A program made the position numbers and the translations under genes. Under the pieces are notes generated by a model. The model saw only the letters and a program-made list of their open reading frames with translations, was not told the DNA's origin and did no database searches. Below are positions 52,861-63,645 of a DNA stretch of 64,000 nucleotides, piece after piece. Position 1 is the first letter of the stretch, and each line of letters opens with the position of its first letter. The DNA is from Pollenia angustigena (taxonomy: Eukaryota > Arthropoda > Insecta > Diptera > Polleniidae), in the NCBI GenBank assembly GCA_930367215.1, contig OV884058.1:168188478-168252477 (forward strand), read 5' to 3'.

Positions 52861-54537
52861 CGATATTGTTTTAAAGGAATTTGTGTGTGGATATGCACTA
52901 GACCTGGCGTTAAAAACTTTTTTTTGATTCTTGAATGTGGGTAGCGATGAAAATATGCGATTTGATACCAAAATTGATGTAGCAAATTTTCAGGCTGATC
53001 GGATGGTGCCAACCCGTGCCATGATGAGGTCAAAGGTCAAAACTTTGAAAAACCACCAAAATACTCTTTTTTTAACTTTATAAATTTTTTTTAATAATAA
53101 ATACTAATTTAATAAAGTTTTTTTCTTTAATTTTTGTTTATTATTCTTATTATTTTTATTTTAAATTAATGAAGATTTTGTATAGGATGGGAAGTCCTTA
53201 CGGTAGCCCTCTACAATGTGTAGCAAGTACTGTTTATCGTCTTCGTTGTGTGTTAAGCATCTGTTAAAGTCAGTTATTAGTTTGATTTTTCTTTCGGCGG
53301 GATCATTCACAACAGTAATGCATTTCACGATCTGTTCCCCTTTACAAAATGATTCGCTCTTAGGCCAATTTTCTGGATTATTGCGTAAGAAATCCATAGA
53401 AATTTCCAAACGAGAAAAAAAATTTTTTGTTTTGGTAGTCACAAAAGAGCTTAAATCCTTGGATGTGAATAATTGTAATTCATCGACGCTTGCACACAAT
53501 TTTTTTGAAGAAAAAATATCAACATCCTCACCGATGTGATTGTCTTCATCTAAATGCAACGCGAATACCATATTTTCCTTTATTTCTGATTCCACATGTG
53601 GATCAAAAAAGGCAAGTGCAACTGCTTCCTCTGATAAATACCACAGATGGTTTCGAATTTTTTCCAATAGCAGTTTAGATATTGTTTTATCAAAGTAGCC
53701 AATAATCCCCTTTATTAGTTGCATATCTCTATTTGGCGCTTCAACTGCATTTGCGGTACTGAACCAGTATGGAATATAGAGACTTACTAAGAAAATGCAA
53801 ATATTACGAAGTCCATTCAACTGACTTGCTGAAATTTTAAAATGAGCGTGAAAAATATACATTTTCAAACAATAGATGGCCTTGGACATGAATCTTGCAT
53901 GAGACGTCGCTCCTGGTGCACGAAATGTGAAATTGGGAATGCTACCACCAAGAAAAATTAATGCAAGTTGTAGTAGTTCTCTATAATCATGCCGAATGTG
54001 GACTTTCGCTAAATAATCAAGGCAAAACTGCTTGTTTGTTTCGCGTTCCTCGACAGATATGACACGCAAAACTTGTTCATCCTGCATACAATTGATGTAT
54101 GCCTTTGAATTAAGTGTGCTCCATTCCCGTGCAAAACGTTCAAAAATTGCTACCTCTGGGCCACTTGATTTTCCGAAATTTATCTCAAAAACAGCTCTTA
54201 AGAGAATTTCTGCAATATGGTGGCGACATGGTAACCACAATAAGCTGCGTTCCAGCTTGCGTTCCAATAAAGTTCCAGCTCCACTAAAAGGTCCAGTATT
54301 TGCAGCAGTTGTATCAAAACATATCATTTCTAATGAATGCAGCATATTCATTTGCACCAAATAGTCGTAGACTGATTGCGCGACTGCAGCACCAGTTCCA
54401 TCATCAATGATGGGGATAGCTATCAACTTTTCAACGTTCTCCGACGTGAGCACAATAGCCAAGCGATCAACTTTATCTTTCCCAGCAATAGCAGGAAGTA
54501 GCTTTCCGTCCCAATGCAAAACAAATGTTTCAGGGAT

Positions 54538-54593
54538 CTAAAAAACTTAAGCTCAAAGAAAAATTCATAACTTGGCAAAATAAAAAAATTTAC
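54538..54593 (-). other. 56-nt intron in the transposase-like gene
   Basis: GTAAATTT donor at 54593 and TTTTTTAG acceptor at 54538; phase 0, joining ...DIIENFK to IPETFVLHWDGK. Upstream and downstream frames fit exactly, and intron translation has no family similarity. Confidence 0.7.
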
Positions 54594-54919
54594 CTTAAAA
54601 TTTTCAATAATATCTTTGCCATGACGCCGACGATATTTTTTACGTTGTTCACGCAAACTTGTGCAATTCAGAACAAGATCCTCAATATTGTGACCCAAAG
54701 CTTTGGCAGTTGCACTGATGAAATGTATAGCTAGTGGAGTTGACATATTGCCAGCATCCATACAAGCTAGCATTCTGTCGTCTATAAAATTCTTCTTTCC
54801 ACGTTTTCGAATTGGCTTGTTGGAGCAACTTGGAATGTTATCAGTCAGTTTTACATTTATCTCCTGAACATCCTCACCTGATTCGTTACTCTCAAATTCA
54901 ACATGTTCCATAGTCAAGT

Positions 54920-54988
54920 CTGTACATGAAATTAAGTGCACCAAAAAATAGCCACTGTGCGTCAAAATACTACATAATATTAACATAC
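54920..54988 (-). other. 69-nt intron in the transposase-like gene
   Basis: GTATGTTA donor at 54988 and TTCATGTACAG acceptor at 54920; phase 1, joining EEKKGTL to DLTMEHVEFE. The segment also reads open in frame, so retention is formally possible. Confidence 0.55.
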
Positions 54989-56356
54989 CTAAAGTGCCCT
55001 TTTTCTCTTCATAATTTTCTTTTCGACGTTTTTCATCTTCCAATCTTTGTGCCTTTCTTTTTTCTTTATTTGTGGCATTTTGATCGACACAAGTCATGCT
55101 ACCAACACGCCCATTTTCTCGCTGCTTCGTTAAGAAGTCTCTATCTTCCTGTATATTTATCAGCTTGAGAGCGTCAACGTGCGCAATGTCAAATAAATTA
55201 TTTAAATTTTCCTTAAACTTATTTTCTTTTTTGCGATGGCTTGCTAACGGGGACTTCATATAGTTTAATGACTTTTGCAGCACATGTTCTTCGATCTGGC
55301 GTTGGGATTCTAGCTTTTTCCCAAAAAGGCAGTATTTCATCCAACACTAATCTTCCACTTTCTCTAACTGTTTTATTTTCACAACGTACATTATAAAAAA
55401 AAAACACTGAAGAACTTGCTGTTTGGATGGCAATTTTACACCGACTATTTTCGGTTCACATTTACCAATCAAGTACACATTTGTGTCAGCAGATCGAAGC
55501 CGTTTCAACGATGAATTTGTCTTATTAGCCATTGTATTACAAAAATTAACAAGTATTTTATTTTACAATAAGTTAAACCTTTCTCAACAATATTAAAATT
55601 TGCAATGACAAAACTTTCCATATGCATGTCAAGACCAGTGCTATGTGCTTAGTAGCAGAGATAGAAAAACGGTACTTTTAGACAAATATGCAGTTGTCAA
55701 CAGCTCAAAGCGAAGAAATTTTGATGCAATTTAAAAACAGCGACGAACAAAAAATTTTACCGTTTTTCTAACAAATTTTGCTAGCATTTACTATAATAGC
55801 AGAAGCACCATACATTTTTTTTACTTAGAGCTCAATTAAATATTATACTATACCTAAATGTCTTTGATTCTGGTGGCATTGTAAACTACAGCGTTAATAC
55901 AACTTATAATAAATGATGTTCTAATTTATAGTAGTTTTATTTATAGTATTTTTAATTAAAAAATTTATAAAATAGGTACAAAATAAGAGTATTTCGGTGG
56001 TTTCTCAAAATTTTGACCTTTGACCTCATCATGGCACGGGTTGGCATCATCCGATCAACCTGAAAACTTGTTACATCAATTTTGGCATCAAATCGCATAT
56101 TTTTGTCGCTACCCACATTCAAGATTCCAAAAAATAAAAAACCCCATATTAGCTACGCCAGGTCTAATATGCACAATATATTTTTTTTCTAAATTTTTTG
56201 AATTAAAGTGTTTGAAAAGCGTTTTAATTTATCTTACAGACATACGTACAAAGTTAGGTGAATAGTGCATTTTTCCCGTTCTCTTAAAATGTGTACGTTT
56301 TTGTTGTATAACGCACAGGTTGTCTCGGCCACCGGGCGATCCTAGTAATAATAAAA

Positions 56357-57427
56357 TTGGAGATTGCTGTGTTTGCTCTAATCAATTGGACATTGCTGCT
56401 TTTTAACATGGCCAAGTAGTTAAAAAAAATCCGTAGTTATAAAATTCTTAAACTTAACACAGGCTTAGTTTTTTCTTGATTGATTTGGAGGAACTTCATA
56501 AAAACTTAGCTCCATAATTACGACTAATGACAAAGTTATAAAATGAACAATAAAACTAACTGTTTCATAAAAAAAAATAATTTGTTTTGTTTTGCAAAAA
56601 AGAAACAGTGCCCATGTTCTGTAACTCTCGCGTCGAGAAAGTTTTCGATTGAAATGTGTGAAATGAAACAAAAATGCCATAAATTGAAACAAACAGCTGT
56701 TTTTCTCACTTAACTGTGTCTGTAACTTTTTTTGGCGAGTACAAGCTGTCACGTAAGGAAATTACTAGCCAATTTACAGAAAAAGTGTGTCTGTAACATT
56801 TTGGTGAGAAAAGTTCCCGCTTTGAACTGTCAAATAAACTCACGAATAAAAATGGGGCGAGAAAAAATTTTAACACTAAAAAACAATTAAAAATGCAAAA
56901 TGCAAAGTATAATAATAATAATATTTTATTCTTGGCACATTTTTCATTGTTTTATAATTTTGCTTTTAATATTTTTATAAAATATACGAATGTCTTCAAA
57001 GCTCGTTTGCAAACAACAAACATTAAAGTCGCTCTTTACACAATTTGGTATAACCGACGGTTGTGTTTTCGCCGCCGTCGTTGAAAAATTTTCAATTTAA
57101 GTAAATTTTGGTCGCCGTCAACGATATGTGTTATTGGCGTTCTCAACGTATGCAATGCCACATCGGCTTCGAGTGCAATATTATGATATTTATTACGTAA
57201 CGACGTAATCTCTTTTGATAGTTTTCGACACGAGTTACAGACACATATTTTTCTCACTTTTCGAGAAACGATGGAATATTTTGTTTCACATCTTTTCGAT
57301 GCAAGAAGTTCTCACTAAAGTTACAGAACATGGGTACAGATGAAAAAAAATAGCGTGCATTTTCGCAAATAGTTGAGAGAAAAAAAGCTTAACAAACTGT
57401 GATCATTGCAAAAACGACAATCTCCAA
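56357..57427. mobile_element. nested inverted repeats: TTGGAGATTG outer, CCCATGTTCT inner
   Basis: Outer pair TTGGAGATTG (56357) and CAATCTCCAA (57427) with partial further pairing (GTTTGCTCTAATCA / TGATCATTGCAAAAAC). Inner pair CCCATGTTCTGTAACT (56611) and AGTTACAGAACATGGG (57334), continuing through AAAATGTGTGAAATGAAACA-like pairing. The inner element (724 bp) holds a minus-strand open stretch (57036-57257, SKEITSLRNKYHNIALEAD) of unknown origin. Confidence 0.6.
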
Positions 57428-57559
57428 TGGACATTGCAGTTTTTGCATCAATTCTTAATTTTTGAACATACTTTTTTATGGGATAAAAGTGTTTCTGGTA
57501 ATGTAATATTCACTAATTGGAAGCATTTTTAGTTACGTTTGTGAAAAAAGTGGACATTG

Positions 57560-57720
57560 CAGTCTTTGCATTTATACCCCTCATATATTTACTCTATGGG
57601 GTCTGAGAAGAATAATAAAAAGTTTCACACCACATGACAAACTTAGTATAGCCTTTTCAGAACTAATTGTGGTGGAGGGTATACAAAATATGCTGAGTCC
57701 ATTTTTTCATTAATAGGCCG
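57560..57720 (+). repeat. hairpin-end repeat family R, short fragment
   Basis: ATACCCCTCATATATTTAC, CTATGGGGTCTGAG and GTGGTGGAGGGTATACAAA are R-family start and end phrases brought close together, indicating a large internal deletion. Confidence 0.45.
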
Positions 57721-57934
57721 CTTAAATTACAACGAAAACTGGATGATTTGAGTTTACAATATGCTTATTAGCGATGTTTTGCTTGCAAAACTTGTAAGAA
57801 ATAGGTATTTAAAAATTTGCATTATTTTTTTTTAAGAAAAAATGTAGGATAAAGGTCATTGAGCAAAAATGCGTACATATAACATTTACCATGCGTCGGG
57901 AATCATGCCTCCCTATTAAAATCAACAATCAAAT

Positions 57935-58345
57935 AATACCTGTTTAACGTGGAAAAGACATATAGAGGAAAAATAAACTCAAATGAAAATAAAAGCCATC
58001 CAAATTCATTGGCTTATTGGAAGAAACTCTGTCCTTAGTCTCGAATACAAACTTTTTTTTTACAACTCCATTTTAAAGCCAATGTGGTGCTATGGTATTC
58101 AGTTATAGGGCACTGCTTTGGCCTCTAATTTCGAAAAAATTCAAAGGCGCCAAAATAAATTTCTTCGAATAATCACAGCTGCCCCTTGATATGTTAAAAA
58201 CTCAAATATTCACAAGGATCTCAATGTTCCATTAGTTAAAACTATGATAACTAAATATGCAGTAAAATACATTAAAAGGCATCCGAGCCCACAAGCTCGA
58301 AATATTTTAATGATAGCGGCCACACTCGCTTAAGAAGAAGAGACA
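57935..58345 (+). pseudogene. jockey-type LINE, C-terminal fragment
   Basis: The plus strand reads LTWKRHIEEK, then HWLIGRNSVLSLEYKLFFYN, SILKPMWCYGIQL, stop, GTALASNFEKIQRRQNKFLR, IITAAP, stop, YVKNSNIHKDLNVPLVKTMI and KRHPSPQARNIL. This matches the end of jockey-clade reverse transcriptases (W-L-x-G-R, ILKPxWxYGIQLWG, APWYV, IHxDL). Two stops replace Trp codons of the family consensus. No RT core, no 3' tail identified. Confidence 0.8.
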
Positions 58346-58650
58346 GTGCAGCACTTATCCAATTAGATGAGCCATAAATACCTACATATGTGAACAGAAC
58401 CAGCGGTGAAGAAAATTTTTGTCTGGCGCTGCAAGGACATAAAATAAAGTATAAGGTTAATATTTGATTAGTTATTTAATATATGAAGATTCAATAAAAA
58501 AATAATGAAAAAAAAAAATTTTTTTTAGGCTGCATTTTTAATCAATAATTTTTGTCTTTTCCGTTTATTTCTATTTTCTCAATGTTTTTGAATTTTTCAT
58601 CAAAATAATTTTTGGGAATACAATTAGCCAATAAGTTTTTTCAGGCCGTG

Positions 58651-58823
58651 CACTGCCAGTTTATCATCAAAACAATTTTTGGGAATACAAAATTTTAATT
58701 AATACAATAAATTTCAAGTGTTTTTATCAAGAATAAAAACTGGGAATTAAGCACGAATAACAAAATCTTTTAAAATTAAAATTTTGTATTCCCAAAAATT
58801 ATTTTGATGATAAACTGGCAGTG
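58651..58823. repeat. 173-bp hairpin MITE, CACTGCCAG ends
   Basis: CACTGCCAGTTTATCATCAA continues through TTTTTGGGAATACAAAATTT and pairs with the right arm to CTGGCAGTG at 58823. A partial extra copy of the arm lies just to the left (about 58600-58625). No decisive duplication. Confidence 0.65.
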
Positions 58824-59103
58824 GTTTTTTTGTTTCATTTTGTTTTTCTTAACCTACTTACAACTACAATTAATGTTGGGAGAATTCCAATCAATTGTAG
58901 TGGGGAATGTAAGATGAGATAAACTCACTGTTTATTGTTGATGTTTTTGTTTAAACTTTGATATTGTTACAAATAGAGCTTATAAGTCTTATACGTTTAA
59001 CAGTTTTATTTGGTTTAATATCTTAAGTTTTTCTTTTCGGCTTTTCAACTAGTATAACAATAAAGATCTGATAGAAAAGATGTTTTTTTATAATATGGGG
59101 AAA

Positions 59104-59243
59104 TTTGGGCCCCACTCGGCACGGCTAGGCACCGTCGGATTGACCTGAAAAATTAGATCATGATTTCTTACACCAAACCTCATATTTTAAGCAGCGCAAA
59201 CAATTAAATTAAAAAAAAAAAAAAAAAAATTGCGACCAGTCTA
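59104..59243 (-). repeat. solitary end of a long-TIR hAT-like element
   Basis: Read on the minus strand from 59243 it runs TAGACTGGTCGCA, a T-run, TTTGCGCTGC, ATATGAGGTTTGGT, ATTTTTCAGGTCAATCCG, GACGGTGCCTAGCCGTGCC. The order and spacing match the terminal repeat of the element at 52899-56166 (TAGACCTGGCGT ... TTTTCAGGCTGATCGGATG ... CCGTGCC), though diverged. No partner end seen. Confidence 0.5.
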
Positions 59244-60289
59244 CTGTGTATTGAATAAAACTTAAATAATATGTGGTATTTAAAATTGTCTACTACATAT
59301 GAATTAAATTATAATTATAAATTATTTTTAATTCTTTAATGAAATTCCGTTTAAATGAACATTCATCCGAAATAATATGTATTAATGTGTTAATATTAAA
59401 TACTTAACAACAACATTTTATTTATTTTCCACAATAAAATTTTACAAATTTATTATTTATTGAGAAATTAACACTTCACAGTAAATTAAATTTTTATCTT
59501 ATATAAATATTATGAAACAAAAATCGCAATTAAAACATTTATTTATTTATGTTTTTTTTTACACAATGTCATAAATTTATGTATATAAAAAAAGTATTTG
59601 CATATAAGAAAAAAAAGCAAAAGCATATTTAAAATATTTTTATAATAATTAATTAAAATAGAAAAAAAATTCTAATAAATTTATGAGAATTTACATATTT
59701 GATTTTATTGATTGGTAATTAAAATACATATTGTTCACAGCAAAAAAGAAATAAAGAATAATAAAACAAAATAATTGTTGTTAACAATATACAAATATAC
59801 AGAAATTTGTTGTATTCATTTGAAAAAAATTAAGTCCCGTAAAGTATGCAATATGATTTAATCGGAATTCTAACAAAACAAGTATGTATTAGCAACGTAT
59901 GCTTGTTTTTCTAATTATTCTAATATTAATGATACGCTACGTTGCATTAAAGTATTTTTTTATGATTAGCTCTCGAAAGTATGCTATGGATTATTGTTAA
60001 CATGTGCAAATAAATAATAAGATTGGTGCCGTATAAGTGTTATTTTAACATTTTAATAATCATGCGTAATACATAAGTAGGCGGCGCACAGTGGCTGAAA
60101 ATTTTATTTCATTGGCCATAAGTACCGATTTCAAAAATTTAATTTTATTTAAAAGTTAAGATATTAAAACTACGGTAGCCCAAAAATTAGTTCAAAATAT
60201 TGGTAATTTTGGTTGTGCCATGTTGTTAAACACAACTTTTTTTTAAATTCAGAAAAAAGTGTTTTTTTTTTTTAATATTTAATCCAAAA
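59244..60289. other. very AT-rich DNA, nothing recognised
   Basis: Long A/T runs with no coding or repeat structure that I recognise; CACAGTGGCTG near 60079 could be an element end but has no partner. Confidence 0.4.
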
Positions 60290-61770
60290 GAAATTATTAT
60301 TGCACAAAAACTATCAGCGATAATGACCTGCAACTTGTTGGCTATGTTGGTAGTCTTGTTGTCTTTAAAAAGGTAATATTTGCGACTGTTGTGTCATTTA
60401 TATTTGAGATGTTACGATATTTTTTCTAAACTACTATATTTTTGTCAAATTTCAACTTTAGTAGAATAGAACTTTTGCGGATCAAAAGGGATTAAGAAGG
60501 TAAAACCACTTATAGGAAGGTGAAAGTGTTTTCTCTAAACCTGCATATACCCATGTACCCGCCCGTATCCGCCTGTTTAACACTTTCTTAATTTTAATGA
60601 AATTACGCCAAACAAATTTTTTTTTGTGTGAAATTTTTTTTTTTACTTTTTTTCCGCAAAAATGTTAGCAAATAGTGCTAACAATGATAGATGGAAAAGT
60701 AGGCCAGGCTTTGACTAACACGAAGGCTGCATCTAGCTGCATCATATGCCATTAAACCAAGTCCCGACAAAATCATTAGATAATACTGATTGATGCATAT
60801 GAATAATGCAAAAATATACAACCAAGTAACCATGGAGAAATATGTCTGCTACAGTTCACAAAATCCCTTATCATAGAGAAGATGTCATTAAATATCAGTT
60901 GGCGCCACTTGGAAATTTATCAGAGGAAGCTCAGGAAAAAAGGAATAAAGATTACAGATTTTAAAAAGAGTGCAATACTAGAAAAATTTCATGAAATTCC
61001 ACTAATGAAAATCTATTTAATATATTATTGGAAATTATTATTGCACAAAAACTATCAGCGATAATGACCTGCAACTTGTTGGCTATGTTGGTAGTCTTGT
61101 TGTCTTTAAAAAGGTAATATTTGCGACTGTTGTGTCATTTATATTTGAGATGTTACGATATTTTTTCTAAACTACTATATTTTTGTCAAATTTCAACTTT
61201 AGTAGAATAGAACTTTTGCGGATCAAAAGGGATTAAGAAGGTAAAACCACTTATAGGAAGGTGAAAGTGTTTTCTCTAAACCTGCATATACCCATGTACC
61301 CGCCCGTATCCGCCTGTTTAACACTTTCTTAATTTTAATGAAATTACGCCAAACAAATTTTTTTTGTGTGAAATTTTTTTTTTTACTTTTTTTCCGCAAA
61401 AATGTAAGCAAATAGTGCTAACAATGATAGATGGAAAAGTAGGCCAGGCTTTGACTAACACGAAGGCTGCATCTAGCTGCATCATATGCCATTAAACCAA
61501 GTCCCGACAAAATCATTAGATAATACTGATTGATGCATATGAATAATGCAAAAATATACAACCAAGTAACCATGGAGAAATATGTCTGCTACAGTTCACA
61601 AAATCCCTTATCATAGAGAAGATGTCATTAAATATCAGTTGGCGCCACTTGGAAATTTATCAGAGGAAGCTCAGGAAAAAAGGAATAAAGATTACAGATT
61701 TTAAAAAGAGTGCAATACTAGAAAAATTTCATGAAATTCCACTAATGAAAATCTATTTAATATATTATTG
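60290..61770. repeat. two-copy tandem duplication, unit ~740 bp
   Basis: 60290-61030 and 61031-61770 are nearly identical; I found only one homopolymer length change (a T run near 60619) and one substitution (ATGTTAGC/ATGTAAGC near 60662). The junction falls within the Transib relic so that copy 1 is cut off after the ATTTAATATATTATTGG segment. Confidence 0.95.
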
Positions 61771-61860
61771 GCAACGTCAGATCCGTTCATCTCCAGCATT
61801 CGAAATCAATGAAAAGTGGAACATCGGGACTTAGATGAAGAAGTCAAAAAATAACAAAGA
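60770..61860 (+). pseudogene. second Transib transposase relic (RAG1-like C-terminus)
   Basis: Complete version in the second duplicate (61575-61860): PWRNMSATVHKIPYHRED, then YQLAPLGNLSEEAQEKRNKD, stop, ECNTRKIS, stop, NSTNENLFNILLATSDPFIS, SIRNQ, stop. The same text up to NENLFNILL occurs truncated in the first duplicate (60835-61030). HK-I (normally HKILIHG), LxPLGxLSEEAQEKRNKD and SSDPFISS are the shared Transib/RAG1 C-terminal blocks. More diverged from the copy at 19959-20589 than a recent sister would be. No ends recognised. Confidence 0.75.
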
Positions 61861-61892
61861 ACAGAATATGGAAAATTTACAATCAATCTTTC

Positions 61893-63085
61893 AATTAGGT
61901 TAGGTTAGGTTAGAGTGGCCGGTCACAAAGACCCCGCATAGACCAAAAAGGTCCTTAGCGTTACCACGTTTTACGATAGTCCACAGAAGAATATTAGAAA
62001 AAAGTCATTTCGATGTAATGGTACTCAGAGTACCCCACACTATCTTGACGAATGCCAGTAGTCTCATTAACCCAATTCCGGAGGCCTCCCCGAGACTTTG
62101 GAAGTAATGATCTCCCAGACAATTCACCCTGGAGCGCACGAGTGCCGGACAGTAGCAGAGTAAATGCTCCAATGTCTCCTTTTCCCCTGGTACCCCACAG
62201 AATCTACAATTGTCACTATTCAACCGCCCCGCTCTCTGGGCGTATACCGCAGTCCAACAATGACCCGTCAAAAAACCTACCAAAAGTCAACAATCCCTTC
62301 TCGATAGCGACAGAAGAATTTTTGTCGACTCCGGATCATAGGATCCCCACATTACCTTGGAGACCCTGCACGTTCTGGTGTTTTCCCAAATAGCCTCTGC
62401 TCTCCTCCGTACAGCAGAGTCCGTATCTCTCCTTATATTCCGAATTGGAGCCGGAATGGCCATCACCCTATCGTATGGTAAATGGATCCCCCGTATCGCC
62501 AATTCGTCCGCCTCCTCGTTGCCTTCTATGCCCTGGTGGCCGCGAACCCAATAGATGTGAACTCTGCTATTCACACAGAGTCCATCCATCGCGTCCCTAC
62601 ACACCTGGACGATCGAAGAGTATGAATAATCAGCGGTTATCGCCCTGATCGCCGCCTGACTATCGATGAAAAAAATTCACGTGCGAGTTCCCAGTAATGG
62701 AATTACGTGCCAAATCAGCAGCCATCTTGGCCGCAAGTATCTCCGCCTGGAATATGCTGCAGTAATCGGGAAGCTTATAAGATTCCCGAATGCCCAGTTC
62801 CCGGCAGTAGACTGCAGCTCCAACTCCGTCCTTCATTTTGGAACCGTCAGTGTAGAAACTGAAGGTCCCATGGCCAGAACGAGTCCTCCTCCAAGGTAAC
62901 TCGCGGTTTCCTTCCAAATGTCAGTCTCGGAATGGTGAAGTCACTGTTACAATGTATTCCCCTTATAATACTGTCATGACCATAAGGTCCGTATGCAAAC
63001 TGTCCGTCGCTCTTAAGCGGATCGCAGACTGCCTCGCCGTTGATGAATCGGTTGCAAGTCCAGGATCACATCCAGTGCCGCATTA
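61893..63085 (-). pseudogene. LINE ORF2 3' part with RNase H domain
   Basis: Minus-strand order: AALDVILDLQPIHQ; SDGQFAYGPYGHDSIIRG; TIPRLTFGRKPRVTLEED; FYTDGSKMKDGVGAAVYC; KLPDYCSIFQAEILAAKMA; IDSQAAIRAITADYS; VHIYWVRGHQGIEGNEEADE; then VGFLTGHC, CRFCGVPGEKETLEHLLCYC and PALVRSR. TDGS, QAEIL, DSQA and NEEADE are RNase H active-site blocks; the C-x2-C...H-x4-C motif is the usual LINE C-terminal finger. The 3' end has tandem CTAAC repeats (61896-61913). RNase H plus CTAAC tail suggests the I/LOA side. Frame breaks include a T7 run (about 62669-62675) and a nonsense TGA near 62290. Confidence 0.85.
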
Positions 63086-63447
63086 AAAAATCAAAGATAA
63101 TATACATACATGTGCTAAAAAACACAACCTTAACTTAATTTCCAATCAGGTATCTGTCCACATCCATGGGATTTGTTTGCCTTTTAAAGTAACTTGCGCA
63201 TAGCCAGCCTCTCGAATCCCCTTTGTGTGTATTTTCTAAAGCAGTCTCTTAATATAAATTATAAAACTGTCTAGATTTCTTGGTTTCTATCCATTTTTTT
63301 AGATACTTCTTTTCAAATTAGCCTTAAAATTTTAAGTTGTTGTCCCTTCATGACCATTCATTGCAAAGTAGCCCCCATCAGTCGTCATACAAACAATTCA
63401 TGCCGAGCCTGCAGCAAAAAAAAGTTTTGTAACAAAGACTGTATTAG
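63086..63447. other. non-coding or decayed DNA
   Basis: On the minus strand a short readable piece IREAGYAQVTLKGKQIPWMW (about 63220-63160) looks protein-like but I cannot assign it; stops surround it. Confidence 0.3.
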
Positions 63448-63645
63448 ATTTTTGATAATAACTGACAGTTGTTCTCAGATAGCTGGAAAGTTTTCTTTGC
63501 ACATTTGACTACTCTCATAAGTGCTTCGTATTCCTGTACAATCTTTTCTTTAAAACTTTCAAATATTTTTACCGAAACGTCGTTTTCTATTAAAAATTTT
63601 TCCTCTTTCGAAAGCCTTTTTTGCCTTAAAAATAAAAGATTTTCG
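63448..63645 (-). CDS. unrecognised open segment
   Basis: About 60 open codons on the minus strand beginning LRQKRLSKEEKFLIENDVSV and ending CQLLSKI, stop. Composition is coding-like (Lys/Glu-rich, helical). A T-rich tract ending AAG precedes it but is a poor splice acceptor. It may be the 3' part of a gene or of an element whose rest is outside. Confidence 0.25.

Larger units (their letters stand above)
53161..55532 (-). pseudogene. transposase-like gene, two introns, two frameshifts
   Basis: The minus strand begins MANKTNSSLKRLRSADTNVY (55532), then FYNVRCENKTVRESGRLVLD, ILPFWEKARIPTPDRRTC, NLNNLFDIAHVDALKLI, KQRENGRVGSMTCVDQNA, HFISATAKALGHNIEDLVLN, LHWDGKLLPAIAGKDKVDRL, MICFDTTAANTGPFSGAG, LLWLPCRHHIAEILLRAVFE, LIFLGGSIPNF and a C-terminal VVNDPAERKIKLITDFNRCL to a TAA at 53161. 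Introns: 54988-54920 and 54593-54538, both GT-AG. Frame breaks: the A/T run at about 55394-55402 and the A-rich run near 55229. The protein matches a widespread uncharacterised invertebrate family. WDGK, CFDTT and CRHHIAE hold candidate acidic/His residues of an RNase H-like core. I infer it is this element's transposase. Confidence 0.75.
52899..56166 (-). mobile_element. hAT-like transposon with ~190-bp inverted repeats
   Basis: Both ends begin TAGACCTGGCGT and pair, with indels, for about 190 bp including GAATGTGGGTAGCGA, ATATGCGATTTGAT, TTTTCAGGYTGATCGGATG and CCGTGCCATGATGAGGTC. A perfect 8-bp duplication ATATGCAC flanks it (52891-52898 and 56167-56174). The minus strand carries a nearly complete transposase gene (53161-55532). 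The exact duplication and complete ends indicate a relatively recent insertion. hAT elements usually have short ends, so the long repeats are unusual. Confidence 0.88.
52665..56345 (+). mobile_element. Helitron-like element carrying nested insertions
   Basis: Starts TCTTATATATAAATACGG after A at 52664 and ends GGCCACCGGGCGATCCTAG at 56345 before T. Without the nested hairpin (52749-52860) and the hAT-like element (52899-56166) only about 300 bp remain. The CTAG end and A/T target fit Helitrons; the terminal hairpin is weak, so the class is probable, not certain. Confidence 0.55.

Noticed and set aside
54926..55168. Plus-strand frames over the hAT-like transposase
   Set aside because: They are shadows of the spliced minus-strand gene, which has family motifs and correct GT-AG introns.
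57036..57257. Minus-strand 73-codon frame as a captured host exon
   Set aside because: It reads protein-like in part (SKEITSLRNKYHNIALEAD) but has no splice sites and no family I can name, so I leave it within the MITE description.
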